Below are positions 1 to 4,747 of a DNA stretch of 5,109 bases, piece by piece; positions within the stretch are counted from its first letter, which is position 1; the number at the start of each line of letters is the position of its first letter. Both the position numbers and the translations under genes were made by a program. The notes under the pieces were generated by a model, which saw nothing but the letters and a program-made list of their open reading frames with translations, had not been told where the DNA came from and did not search any database. The stretch is from Geoglobus sp. (lineage in GTDB: Archaea > Halobacteriota > Archaeoglobi > Archaeoglobales > Archaeoglobaceae): NCBI GenBank assembly GCA_027019885.1, contig JALUWC010000570.1:1-5109 (forward strand). The letters are read 5' to 3'.

Positions 1-113
1 CTGGTGTGCCTTGTAATGACCTTCTTCACCTTCCTTAAATCGAAAATGTTAAGTATTTTTGATAATAACTGCCATCTGTAGTCTGTTCGGCAGACTACCA
101 GCGGGATTTGCAT
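1..113 (-). CDS. Possible 5' end of an unidentified gene, cut by the left edge
   Basis: A minus-strand reading frame stays open from an ATG at 113 to the window edge. It begins MQIPLVVCRTDYRWQLL, continues through an Ile/Leu-rich stretch and becomes basic (about 37 residues visible). A GGTGA Shine-Dalgarno-like stretch lies 4 nt before this ATG. An in-frame ATG seven codons upstream (134) has GGAGG 3 nt before it and would add MPPPGET; a stop further upstream limits the choice to these two. I do not recognise the family. The frame is short enough to be open by chance, and a plus-strand frame is also open here, so existence as well as function is uncertain. The flanking DNA is decayed, so a broken gene is possible. 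Confidence 0.38.
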   Translation of the reverse strand, partial: MQIPLVVCRTDYRWQLLSKILNIFDLRKVKKVITRHT

Positions 114-126
114 TGTCTCACCAGGA

Positions 127-142
127 GGAGGCATATGCCTCC
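127..142. repeat. 16-bp perfect palindrome GGAGGCATATGCCTCC
   Basis: The two strands read identically over 16 bases. As RNA it would form a 6-bp G/C-rich stem with an AUAU loop. Read on the minus strand, the 5' arm contains the GGAGG ribosome-binding candidate and the loop runs into the alternative ATG at 134 of the partial gene at the left edge. It could hide that start site, serve as a protein-binding dyad, or be a remnant end of a mobile element. Nothing in the sequence decides between these. Confidence 0.5.
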
Positions 143-431
143 CCCTACATAAGTTTTACGGTTTTTGATGAGTTTGTTTCCTTTGCAGAGGGATTTTTTA
201 ATGTTTCTTTTGATGGGAAGATTGAGTGATTCTTTGTTGATGATTTAAAGGTGTGAGAGAAGAGATTGAGTTGGAGGTTGTGTAAGGGACCTAATAATAG
301 TACGAAGAGCTTGGATACCTATAGGATATGCGTTGGGATATTTGAAAGGTTTCAAGAGCTTGAACATGTTTTGGATTATTAATTATTTCACAGTAAATTA
401 TTTTAATAAAAATAATATTGTTATCAATTAA
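135..431. other. Gene-poor, AT-rich stretch with no intact gene
   Basis: No intact gene is visible on either strand. One plus-strand frame (152-382, open further back to 53) reads like degraded protein, for example VFDEFVSFAEGFFNVSFDGK and YRICVGIFERFQELEHVLDY. It is broken by two TGA stops (227-229 and 254-256) that a single base change from CGA (Arg) could explain. I cannot assign it to a family. After the TAA at 380-382 the sequence becomes very AT-rich (about 375-435) and holds nothing recognisable. With the toxin-antitoxin debris beside it, this looks like a decayed accessory segment rather than one long regulatory region. Confidence 0.4.
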
Positions 432-509
432 TTACAGTTCTCCCTTTTCTTAGGCTTTCAGATCTTTATCAATCATCTTGAGTTCTTCATCACTCAATTC
501 AAAGAATCC

Positions 510-546
510 CATGAAATTTTCGAATCTTCTCATCTATCTCTTCAAC
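510..546. repeat. 37-bp direct repeat, copy 1
   Basis: Identical over 37 bases to 583-619; the flanking bases differ on both sides. On the minus strand it codes for the coiled-coil piece VEEIDEKIRKFH in one frame and RRFENFM in another. This copy is joined to the C-terminal half of the broken antitoxin. Confidence 0.9.
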
Positions 547-582
547 ATCACTTCCAAGCCTCCTTCAGGATGTCTCTCGGAG

Positions 583-619
583 CATGAAATTTTCGAATCT
601 TCTCATCTATCTCTTCAAC
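583..619. repeat. 37-bp direct repeat, copy 2
   Basis: Second identical copy, separated from the first by 36 bp (547-582) that match neither flank. This copy is joined to the N-terminal half of the broken antitoxin. Perfect identity inside a decayed gene suggests a fairly recent duplication or gene conversion. Confidence 0.9.
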
Positions 620-813
620 CTTTTTCTTGATCTCTTTTAGTAACTCAACGACTTCACTCATAATTTCAAATTGAATCCAAACAATTTGCGTAGATTCTCA
701 CAAGATTCTTTTCGGAGAGTTAATTCAGTTGACGTTTTTTGGTAATTAAGATTACTAAGGGTGTGAGCTGCAAAACTGTTGGTAATAAATGGGAATTATC
801 ATGATAGTACCCT

Positions 814-900
814 TTACAGAGAAGAGAGATCGGTAAATTCGTTGAAGTTTACTCTTTTAAAATCCTCATCAAAAGTCACTACATTCCGAGAACTTCGTTG
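814..900 (-). pseudogene. C-terminal remnant of a VapC/PIN-domain toxin
   Basis: On the minus strand, 882-814 reads VVTFDEDFKRVNFNEF, then TDLSSL and a TAA stop. This matches how VapC toxins usually finish: a beta strand, 'TFD-DF' with acidic residues near the PIN active site, and a short final strand. An upstream in-frame stop leaves only about 28 open codons. In the next frame, bases around 900-884 read N-E-V-L-G, as expected just before such a strand, which points to a frameshift. The catalytic N-terminal half is missing. It lies upstream of the antitoxin relic on the same strand, the reverse of the usual antitoxin-toxin order, so it may come from another pair. Bases 662-813 between the two relics hold no recognisable gene. 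Confidence 0.5.
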
Positions 901-935
901 TCACTAAATCTCCTATTAGATCTAATACCATCGAT

Positions 936-1781
936 TTATCCTTGCGAGTTGGCGTGAGATGAAAGTGGAGTTGACTCGTACTTCCATATCAAATCAAAAT
1001 ACTTCTTCATCCCTGCTACTAAACTCGGATTCTCCGTCACGGCAGCGTCTCTCAAATAAAGCGGAGTTTCGGGATCTTCAACAACAAATATTGCCTTTCC
1101 GGTCTTGTACTCATAGCTTGGATCAATTATTGCCCCTCTGAGTGGCAGCAGTGTTTTGCTTAGTCTTATTTCTGCATCGAGGTCGGATTTAACAAGCTTC
1201 AGAATCTCCTTTTGTACAGCCCTGCTTCTCTCTTCGAGAAATTCTTCCCCCAGCAGGAGAATTTTAATCTTCACACCTCTTTTGGATGCTCCTATGAGCT
1301 CGTTTCTAACTTTGGGGTAATATTCAAAGCTCTTTGAGACTATATTTATTTCTGTTTTTGCTTGATTGTAGAGGATTCGCGTCTCCCTCTCAGATGGCTC
1401 TCCAACACTTACGACCCTCATTAGTTCTCTCGTTCTTACTTCTGACTCAGAATAGAGGGCTTTAAGACTGCTAAAAAGCTCCTTTTCCATGTTTTCGATT
1501 CTATTTAACATTCTATTGTATTCAATGATTATGTTGTACTTTATCCTCTCTATAATCCTCTCAGGACTCTTGGCCCTGAATCTAACAGGTCTTCCAGGGA
1601 TTTTATCTACAAATCCCATATCTGCAAGCTGATCCAGCACACCATATACCTTCGCTCTTGGAACTCCACTCAAATCGCTGACCTCAGATGCTTTTGCCTC
1701 ACCATGCTTCATTAGGGCAATCAGTGCTCTAGCTTGGTACTTGCCCATTCCCAGTTCTTCAAAAAATTTTACCACGTCCAC
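936..1781 (-). CDS. TrmB-family transcriptional regulator, short form
   Basis: A 281-residue cytoplasmic DNA-binding protein. Residues 1-75 form a winged helix-turn-helix of the TrmB type: the recognition helix lies around GVPRAKVYGVLDQL (39-52) and the wing around DKIPGRPVRFRAKSP (59-73). Residues 78-112 are a likely dimerising coiled coil. Residues 118-268 form an alpha/beta, PLD-like effector domain, with strands around INIVSKS and VKIKILLL and a closing AAVTENPSL...YFDLIW. Pyrococcus TrmB and TrmBL1 are about 340 residues and carry an extra C-terminal part that helps bind sugar. That part is absent here, so the ligand cannot be inferred as a sugar. The tail after residue 268 is low-complexity and runs into decayed DNA. 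No Shine-Dalgarno precedes the ATG, and the TATA element lies about 25 bp upstream, so the mRNA is probably leaderless. It diverges from the membrane-gene pair and is the best candidate to bind the two matching dyads at 1819-1839 and 3548-3568. Family call firm; targets and ligand inferred. Confidence 0.9.
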   Translation of the reverse strand: MDVVKFFEELGMGKYQARALIALMKHGEAKASEVSDLSGVPRAKVYGVLDQLADMGFVDKIPGRPVRFRAKSPERIIERIKYNIIIEYNRMLNRIENMEKELFSSLKALYSESEVRTRELMRVVSVGEPSERETRILYNQAKTEINIVSKSFEYYPKVRNELIGASKRGVKIKILLLGEEFLEERSRAVQKEILKLVKSDLDAEIRLSKTLLPLRGAIIDPSYEYKTGKAIFVVEDPETPLYLRDAAVTENPSLVAGMKKYFDLIWKYESTPLSSHANSQG

Positions 1782-1798
1782 ATGAAATTTTGGAATGG

Positions 1799-1811
1799 AA
1801 AAATATAAATA
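1799..1811. promoter_or_regulatory. TATA element shared by two divergent promoters
   Basis: An AAAAATATAAATA stretch follows the purine-rich GGAA (1797-1800), which may serve as BRE for the rightward promoter. Counting about 25 bp from its centre gives a rightward start near 1830, inside the dyad at 1819-1839. Counting the other way gives a leftward start near 1781, on the ATG of the TrmB gene. It is the only strong TATA-like run between the two genes, so both may use it. Start positions are predictions from archaeal spacing rules. Confidence 0.65.
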
Positions 1812-1818
1812 TGTTTAA

Positions 1819-1839
1819 GTTACCTCTAAAAGTGGTAAC
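1819..1839. promoter_or_regulatory. Dyad operator, site 1 (candidate TrmB-family site)
   Basis: GTTACC and GGTAAC arms flank 9 bp, and 8 of the 10 symmetric base pairs around the centre at 1829 are complementary. It lies 8 bp downstream of the TATA element and covers the predicted start of the rightward transcript, a position that would block initiation. Relative to the leftward TrmB promoter it lies upstream of TATA, where archaeal TrmB-type factors can be neutral or activating. It matches site 2 (3548-3568) at 17 of 21 positions in the same orientation and register. Confidence 0.7.
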
Positions 1840-1846
1840 AAATTTT

Positions 1847-1852
1847 GGAGGT
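1847..1852 (+). promoter_or_regulatory. Ribosome-binding site GGAGGT fixing the 1859 start
   Basis: A strong Shine-Dalgarno 6 nt before the ATG at 1859. Upstream in-frame ATGs at 1790 and 1811 lie inside or before the TATA element and operator and have no ribosome-binding site, so the longer 78-codon reading is rejected. Confidence 0.8.
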
Positions 1853-1858
1853 TTGTAT

Positions 1859-2026
1859 ATGATTGATGGGGAAATAGGTGGTGAAACACCAGAGGAGGTT
1901 TATATCGGCACAGAACCATGGGATCGAATAGAATCCAGAATGGTAATGTGGACACTGATAACAGGAATTCTGTCAACAATTATACTGGCTATCGGCATCC
2001 ATAAATTCATACTGCGGACAATCTGA
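1859..2026 (+). CDS. Small single-span membrane protein, 55 aa
   Basis: The start MIDGEIGGETPEEVYIGTEP is acidic and soluble. It is followed by W-D-R-I-E-S-R and one hydrophobic helix at about residues 29-48 (MVMWTLITGILSTIILAIGI), then a short basic tail HKFILRTI. The charge pattern favours the acidic N-terminus outside and the basic end inside. No cleavable signal peptide is apparent. I recognise no named family. Its stop lies 10 nt before the next ATG, and the transporter's ribosome-binding site GAGGTG overlaps its TGA, so the two are co-transcribed and probably translationally coupled. A small subunit or stabiliser of the transporter is a reasonable inference from position only. Confidence 0.82.
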   Translation: MIDGEIGGETPEEVYIGTEPWDRIESRMVMWTLITGILSTIILAIGIHKFILRTI

Positions 2027-2030
2027 GGTG
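2025..2030 (+). promoter_or_regulatory. Ribosome-binding site GAGGTG fixing the 2037 start
   Basis: GAGGTG lies 6 nt before the ATG at 2037 and overlaps the stop of the 55-residue gene. A GTG at 2028 would extend the next protein by three residues (M-I-Q), but it falls inside this ribosome-binding site, so the ATG is preferred. Confidence 0.75.
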
Positions 2031-2036
2031 ATTCAA

Positions 2037-3512
2037 ATGAACGAGGAATATGAGAAGCGATGGTATGCAGGAATGTTCAGTACAGAAGACTGGTGGGCTT
2101 TCTGGCTAGGCATGTTCTTTGTGATGCTTGGCATCATAGCATCACTGACTCATATAGATCTTGTTGGTTGGATCGTCAAGTTCAGCAAGTGGGTAGACAT
2201 ATCGAAGGCATTTAAAGCCTCCCACTCTGAAGTTATGAGTCCAGCGGTTTCGCTCATTACCACGTACCTAATCTTACTGATAACTACAACGGTCGGTGCC
2301 GCAACGATGAGATGGAATCTCAGGAAGTACGTTTCAGCCTTCACCATTGTTTTCTGGATTACAGTGATAAGCTATATTGTAGGCCAGAATGCCTACATAG
2401 CAGCAACAGAGTTCGACAGGCCAAAATATGGCATAGATTGGAGTTTATCTCTTGGCGGAGCTTTCTACATAATTGCGCTGGTTGTGGGTTTAATCATAGG
2501 TAATCTGGCTCCAAAAGGCTTCAGGGAGTTTATTAAGGAAGGTGCGAAGCCTGAATGGTTCATTAAAGTGGCCATCGTGATGCTGGGTGCAAAGCTGGGA
2601 TATCTGGCAATAAAATCCTTTGGTTTTGCAATGCACCTGCTTATAGCCGGAGCAAGTGCAACAGTGGCGGCATACCTCCTCTTCTGGCCTCTGGCATACA
2701 CCATATCTAGAAGACTTTTCAAGCTTTCAAGAGAGTGGTCAGCCTGTTTCGCTTCAGGAATATCCATATGTGGTGTTTCAGCTGCCATTGCCACGGCTGG
2801 TGCCATTAAGGCGAGGCCCATAGTACCGGTTATGGTCTCGGTGCTGGTGGTGGTATTCGCACTGATAGAATTGATAGTGCTGCCCGGAATACTGGTTACA
2901 TTCTGGTTCCACGAGCCTATCGCTGCCGGAGCAAGTTTGGGGTTGACTGTCAAAACTGATGGTGCAGATGCTGCAGCAGGGGCCATACTTGATGAATTGA
3001 TGAGATCAAGGGCTGCTCTGGAGCTGGGAGAGCAGTGGGAGGAAGGATGGATTCTGGCAGCTGCCGTTAACACTAAGATATGGATTGACATGTTCATCGG
3101 TTTCTGGGCCTTTATATTGGCAGTAATCTGGGTCTATTACTTTGAAAGGAGGTCGGGAGAGAAAGTACAGAAGATGGAGATCTGGTGGAGATTTCCCAAG
3201 TTTGTGATGGGCTATTTCCTGGCCATGCTGTTTGTACTCTATATAGGGCTGAATATGTTTCCTGACGTAGATACAGCGTACAAATCCATGACATTTGGGA
3301 TCAAACCTGTAGAAGGAGCACTCAGAAAACTCTTCTTTATGCTTACTTTCACCAGTATCGGCATTGTTACCGACTTCAGACTTCTTAAAAAAGAGGGGCT
3401 CACAAAGCTTGCAGTCTGCTACGCCTTCGTACTTATAGCCATAATAATTCCTCTCGGATGGTTTATAGCTTGGTTGTATCATATGGGTATGCAGCCGGTG
3501 GTAAAGCCATGA
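2037..3512 (+). CDS. YeiH/UPF0324 (putative sulfate exporter) family transporter
   Basis: A 491-residue, very hydrophobic cytoplasmic-membrane protein with roughly 11-13 spans. Family signs (numbered from this ATG): GLIIGN at 151-156; an amphipathic stretch leading to VAIVMLGAKLGYLAIKSFGF (178-197); SICGVSA at 243-249, close to the family's conserved 'ICG-SA' segment; and a closing TSIGIVTDFRLLKKEGL (439-455), like the typical 'GL-T....l...G'. Typical YeiH proteins are about 330-350 residues; this one carries about 130 extra N-terminal residues with three further hydrophobic segments (about 21-37, 69-91, 98-121). An Asp/Ala-rich KTDGADAAAGA at 307-317 sits in a loop or re-entrant region. The substrate is unproven: the family is called sulfate exporters by genetic context, and sulfite or an organosulfonate is as likely beside an SQD1-like enzyme. 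It is the second gene of the unit behind operator site 1. Family call firm, substrate inferred. Confidence 0.88.
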   Translation: MNEEYEKRWYAGMFSTEDWWAFWLGMFFVMLGIIASLTHIDLVGWIVKFSKWVDISKAFKASHSEVMSPAVSLITTYLILLITTTVGAATMRWNLRKYVSAFTIVFWITVISYIVGQNAYIAATEFDRPKYGIDWSLSLGGAFYIIALVVGLIIGNLAPKGFREFIKEGAKPEWFIKVAIVMLGAKLGYLAIKSFGFAMHLLIAGASATVAAYLLFWPLAYTISRRLFKLSREWSACFASGISICGVSAAIATAGAIKARPIVPVMVSVLVVVFALIELIVLPGILVTFWFHEPIAAGASLGLTVKTDGADAAAGAILDELMRSRAALELGEQWEEGWILAAAVNTKIWIDMFIGFWAFILAVIWVYYFERRSGEKVQKMEIWWRFPKFVMGYFLAMLFVLYIGLNMFPDVDTAYKSMTFGIKPVEGALRKLFFMLTFTSIGIVTDFRLLKKEGLTKLAVCYAFVLIAIIIPLGWFIAWLYHMGMQPVVKP

Positions 3513-3535
3513 GTAGTTGACTCAGATCAGAAATA

Positions 3536-3547
3536 TTTTTATATTTT
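3536..3547 (+). promoter_or_regulatory. Promoter (TATA) of the SQD1-like gene
   Basis: A TTTTTATATTTT run, preceded by purine-rich CAGAAA, lies in the 64-bp gap after the transporter. The predicted start falls at about 3560-3566, inside the following dyad and just ahead of the GAGGTGA ribosome-binding site, so any leader is very short. The same T-rich run could also end transcription of the transporter unit. Confidence 0.6.
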
Positions 3548-3568
3548 GTTACCACCAAAAGTGGTGAG
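3548..3568. promoter_or_regulatory. Dyad operator, site 2 (candidate TrmB-family site)
   Basis: It reads GTTACCACC, then AAAAGTGGTGAG, with a perfect ACCAC-N5-GTGGT core centred on 3558. It matches site 1 at 17 of 21 bases, including GTTACC and AAAAGTGGT. It abuts the TATA run, covers the predicted start, and its 3' end overlaps the ribosome-binding site GAGGTGA (3566-3572). The CAC-N5-GTG inner half-sites and spacing equal those of the Thermococcales motif TATCAC-N5-GTGATA bound by TrmBL1. Repression is the expected effect of this placement. Confidence 0.7.
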
Positions 3569-3576
3569 GTGAAAGA

Positions 3577-4731
3577 ATGACAATACTTGTGACGGGGGCT
3601 GATGGGTATATAGGTTGGCCGGTTTTATTAAGGCTGGCTGAGATGTTTCCCGATGAGCGGATTGTTGGAGTTGACAACTTTGCAAGGAGGAGGTGGGTGG
3701 AAGAAATAGGGTCGGTTTCTGCCATTCCCATACTTCCTCCTGAAAAAAGAATAGAGAAAGCAAGGGAAAGATGGGGTAATATATCTTTCGTTGAAGGTGA
3801 TCTGACTTTAAAAGAATTTGTTGACATGCTGGTAAGGGTTTACGAACCTGATACAATTGTCCATCTCGCTGCCCAGCCATCGGCGCCTTACTCTCAGATA
3901 AGCTGGGAAAAAGCTGTGTACACACAGTATAACAATAATGTTTCGACGCTTAACATTATCTGGTCTCTCAAAGAAAATAATCTGTTAGATGCTCACCTCA
4001 TCGTCGCAACAACCACTGGAGTTTACGGTGCGCCTGAGTATCCGATTCCTGAAGGATTTTATCAGGTAGAGTATAAGGGTGGAAAGGATGTTGTTCCCCA
4101 TCCCCACATGGCTGGGAGCTTCTATCATATGAGCAAATGCAACGACATTAACAACTTATGGCTCGCTCACAGACAGTGGGGTCTGAACGTTTCTGATATG
4201 CGGACTGCCATTGTAACTGGAGCCACCACGGAAGAAGCAAAAGGAGAACTCGCAACCCGTTTCGATTTCGATTTCTATTTCGGTGTTGTTAGCCATAGGT
4301 TCTGTGCTCAAACACTCATAGGATATCCGATTACAGTGTATGGAAAGGGATTACAGGGTAAGCCTTTTGTTACCCTTGAAGACTGCGTTAAATCCTTTGT
4401 TGAATGTGTAAGGAAAGGTGGTGAGGGATACAAGATTTACAACCAGACTCTGGGTGCAGTTAAAATTGTGGAGCTTGCAGAGATGATCAGAGAGGCTGCG
4501 GCAGAGGAAATTGGACTTGAGGTAGAAGTGAAGCATGTTCCAAATCCTAGGGTGGAGAAAGAGGAACATGAGATGGTAATTGAAAATGATAACTTCAGGA
4601 AGCTTGTTGGAAAGCCGACAGACCTGAAAGATGCTATAGCCGACATTTTCAGAGAGATAGAGCGTAGAAAAGCCATCATAGAGGCCCATAAAGATAGATT
4701 TCTTCCAAAGGCATTACTTAATCAGAGATGA
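3577..4731 (+). CDS. SQD1/Agl3-like NAD-dependent nucleotide-sugar enzyme (sulfoquinovose synthase family)
   Basis: A 384-residue cytoplasmic extended short-chain dehydrogenase. Residues 1-34 give the NAD-binding fold with GADGYIG (7-13) and an acidic D33-N at the end of strand 2. The layout follows plant SQD1 and archaeal Agl3 throughout: D33-N-F-A-R-R, PSAPYS (101-106), AVYTQYNNN (113-121), TTTGVYG (145-151), the catalytic pair Y183-x-x-x-K187 in SFYHMSK, RFDFDFYFGVVSHRFC (228-243), TVYGKG (253-258) and VPNPRVEKEEH (321-331). SQD1 makes UDP-sulfoquinovose from UDP-glucose and sulfite. Agl3 supplies this sugar for N-glycans in Sulfolobus acidocaldarius. Against the family pattern, QRSAPYS has become QPSAPYS, TMGEYG has become TTGVYG, and GGQTRG has become GLQGKP, so substrate or chemistry may differ. 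GAGGTGA 4 nt before the ATG supports the start. It has its own promoter and operator site 2, and is followed after 16 nt by another epimerase. Superfamily and subfamily are firm; the exact product is open. Confidence 0.85.
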   Translation: MTILVTGADGYIGWPVLLRLAEMFPDERIVGVDNFARRRWVEEIGSVSAIPILPPEKRIEKARERWGNISFVEGDLTLKEFVDMLVRVYEPDTIVHLAAQPSAPYSQISWEKAVYTQYNNNVSTLNIIWSLKENNLLDAHLIVATTTGVYGAPEYPIPEGFYQVEYKGGKDVVPHPHMAGSFYHMSKCNDINNLWLAHRQWGLNVSDMRTAIVTGATTEEAKGELATRFDFDFYFGVVSHRFCAQTLIGYPITVYGKGLQGKPFVTLEDCVKSFVECVRKGGEGYKIYNQTLGAVKIVELAEMIREAAAEEIGLEVEVKHVPNPRVEKEEHEMVIENDNFRKLVGKPTDLKDAIADIFREIERRKAIIEAHKDRFLPKALLNQR

Positions 4732-4747
4732 AAGAGATGATGCAGAA

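Larger units (their letters stand above)
432..661 (-). pseudogene. Broken VapB-type antitoxin gene
   Basis: The ATG at 661 opens 37 codons that begin MSEVVELLKEIKKKVEEIDE, an N-terminal coiled coil typical of small archaeal VapB-like antitoxins, and end in a TGA at 548-550. The coding sense resumes after a 37-bp direct repeat and a frame change. From an ATG at 512 the sequence reads MGFFELSDEELKMIDKDLKA, then a TAA (450-452), then E-K-G-E-L and a second TAA (432-434). Many archaeal antitoxins of this kind end in a region like '(L)S-EE...I...Y-KGE', so the TAA most likely replaced a Tyr codon. There are thus three lesions: a repeat with extra sequence, a frameshift and a nonsense codon. No intact toxin gene follows. 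The first 37 codons could still be translated as a short peptide. The family call comes from recognising this pattern, not from a search. Confidence 0.6.

Noticed and set aside
227..256. In-frame TGA codons as selenocysteine sites
   Set aside because: No supporting hairpin element or recognisable selenoprotein is present; decay of a gene, or chance, is simpler.
510..619. Two-repeat mini CRISPR array
   Set aside because: Repeat and spacer sizes fit, but there are only two copies, no cas gene is visible, and the repeat reads as antitoxin coding sequence continuous with sense codons on both sides.
728..748. Short dyad GTAAT-taag-ATTAC as a third operator
   Set aside because: Its arms are only 5 bp, it lacks the AAAAGTGGT core, and it is not placed next to a TATA box of an intact gene.
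869..931. 20-codon minus-strand frame beginning MVLDLIGDLV as an intact small gene
   Set aside because: It is too short and unsupported by a ribosome-binding site. It lies in the PIN relic region and is out of frame with the toxin-like ending.
959..1141. 60-codon plus-strand frame inside the TrmB gene
   Set aside because: It is antisense to the conserved regulator and has no ribosome-binding site or domain.
1790..1858. N-terminal extension (MEWKNINMFKLPLKVV...) of the 55-residue protein
   Set aside because: It would place the TATA element and operator inside the gene and lacks a ribosome-binding site. GGAGGT 6 nt before 1859 fixes the start.
2465..3097. 210-codon minus-strand frame inside the transporter gene
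   Set aside because: It is antisense to a clear membrane protein, has Ala/Ser/Pro/Thr-rich shadow composition, and shows no domain.
3006..3482. Minus-strand frame of 158 codons opposite the transporter C-terminus
   Set aside because: It is a shadow of the transporter frame with no ribosome-binding site and no recognisable motif.
3539..3925. Minus-strand frames (128 and 92 codons) across the SQD1-like start
   Set aside because: They overlap the promoter, operator and NAD-binding motif of a well-supported gene and have random-looking composition.
4351..4689. Minus-strand frames (112 and 80 codons) opposite the SQD1-like C-terminus
   Set aside because: They are shadow frames; the plus strand carries conserved family blocks here.
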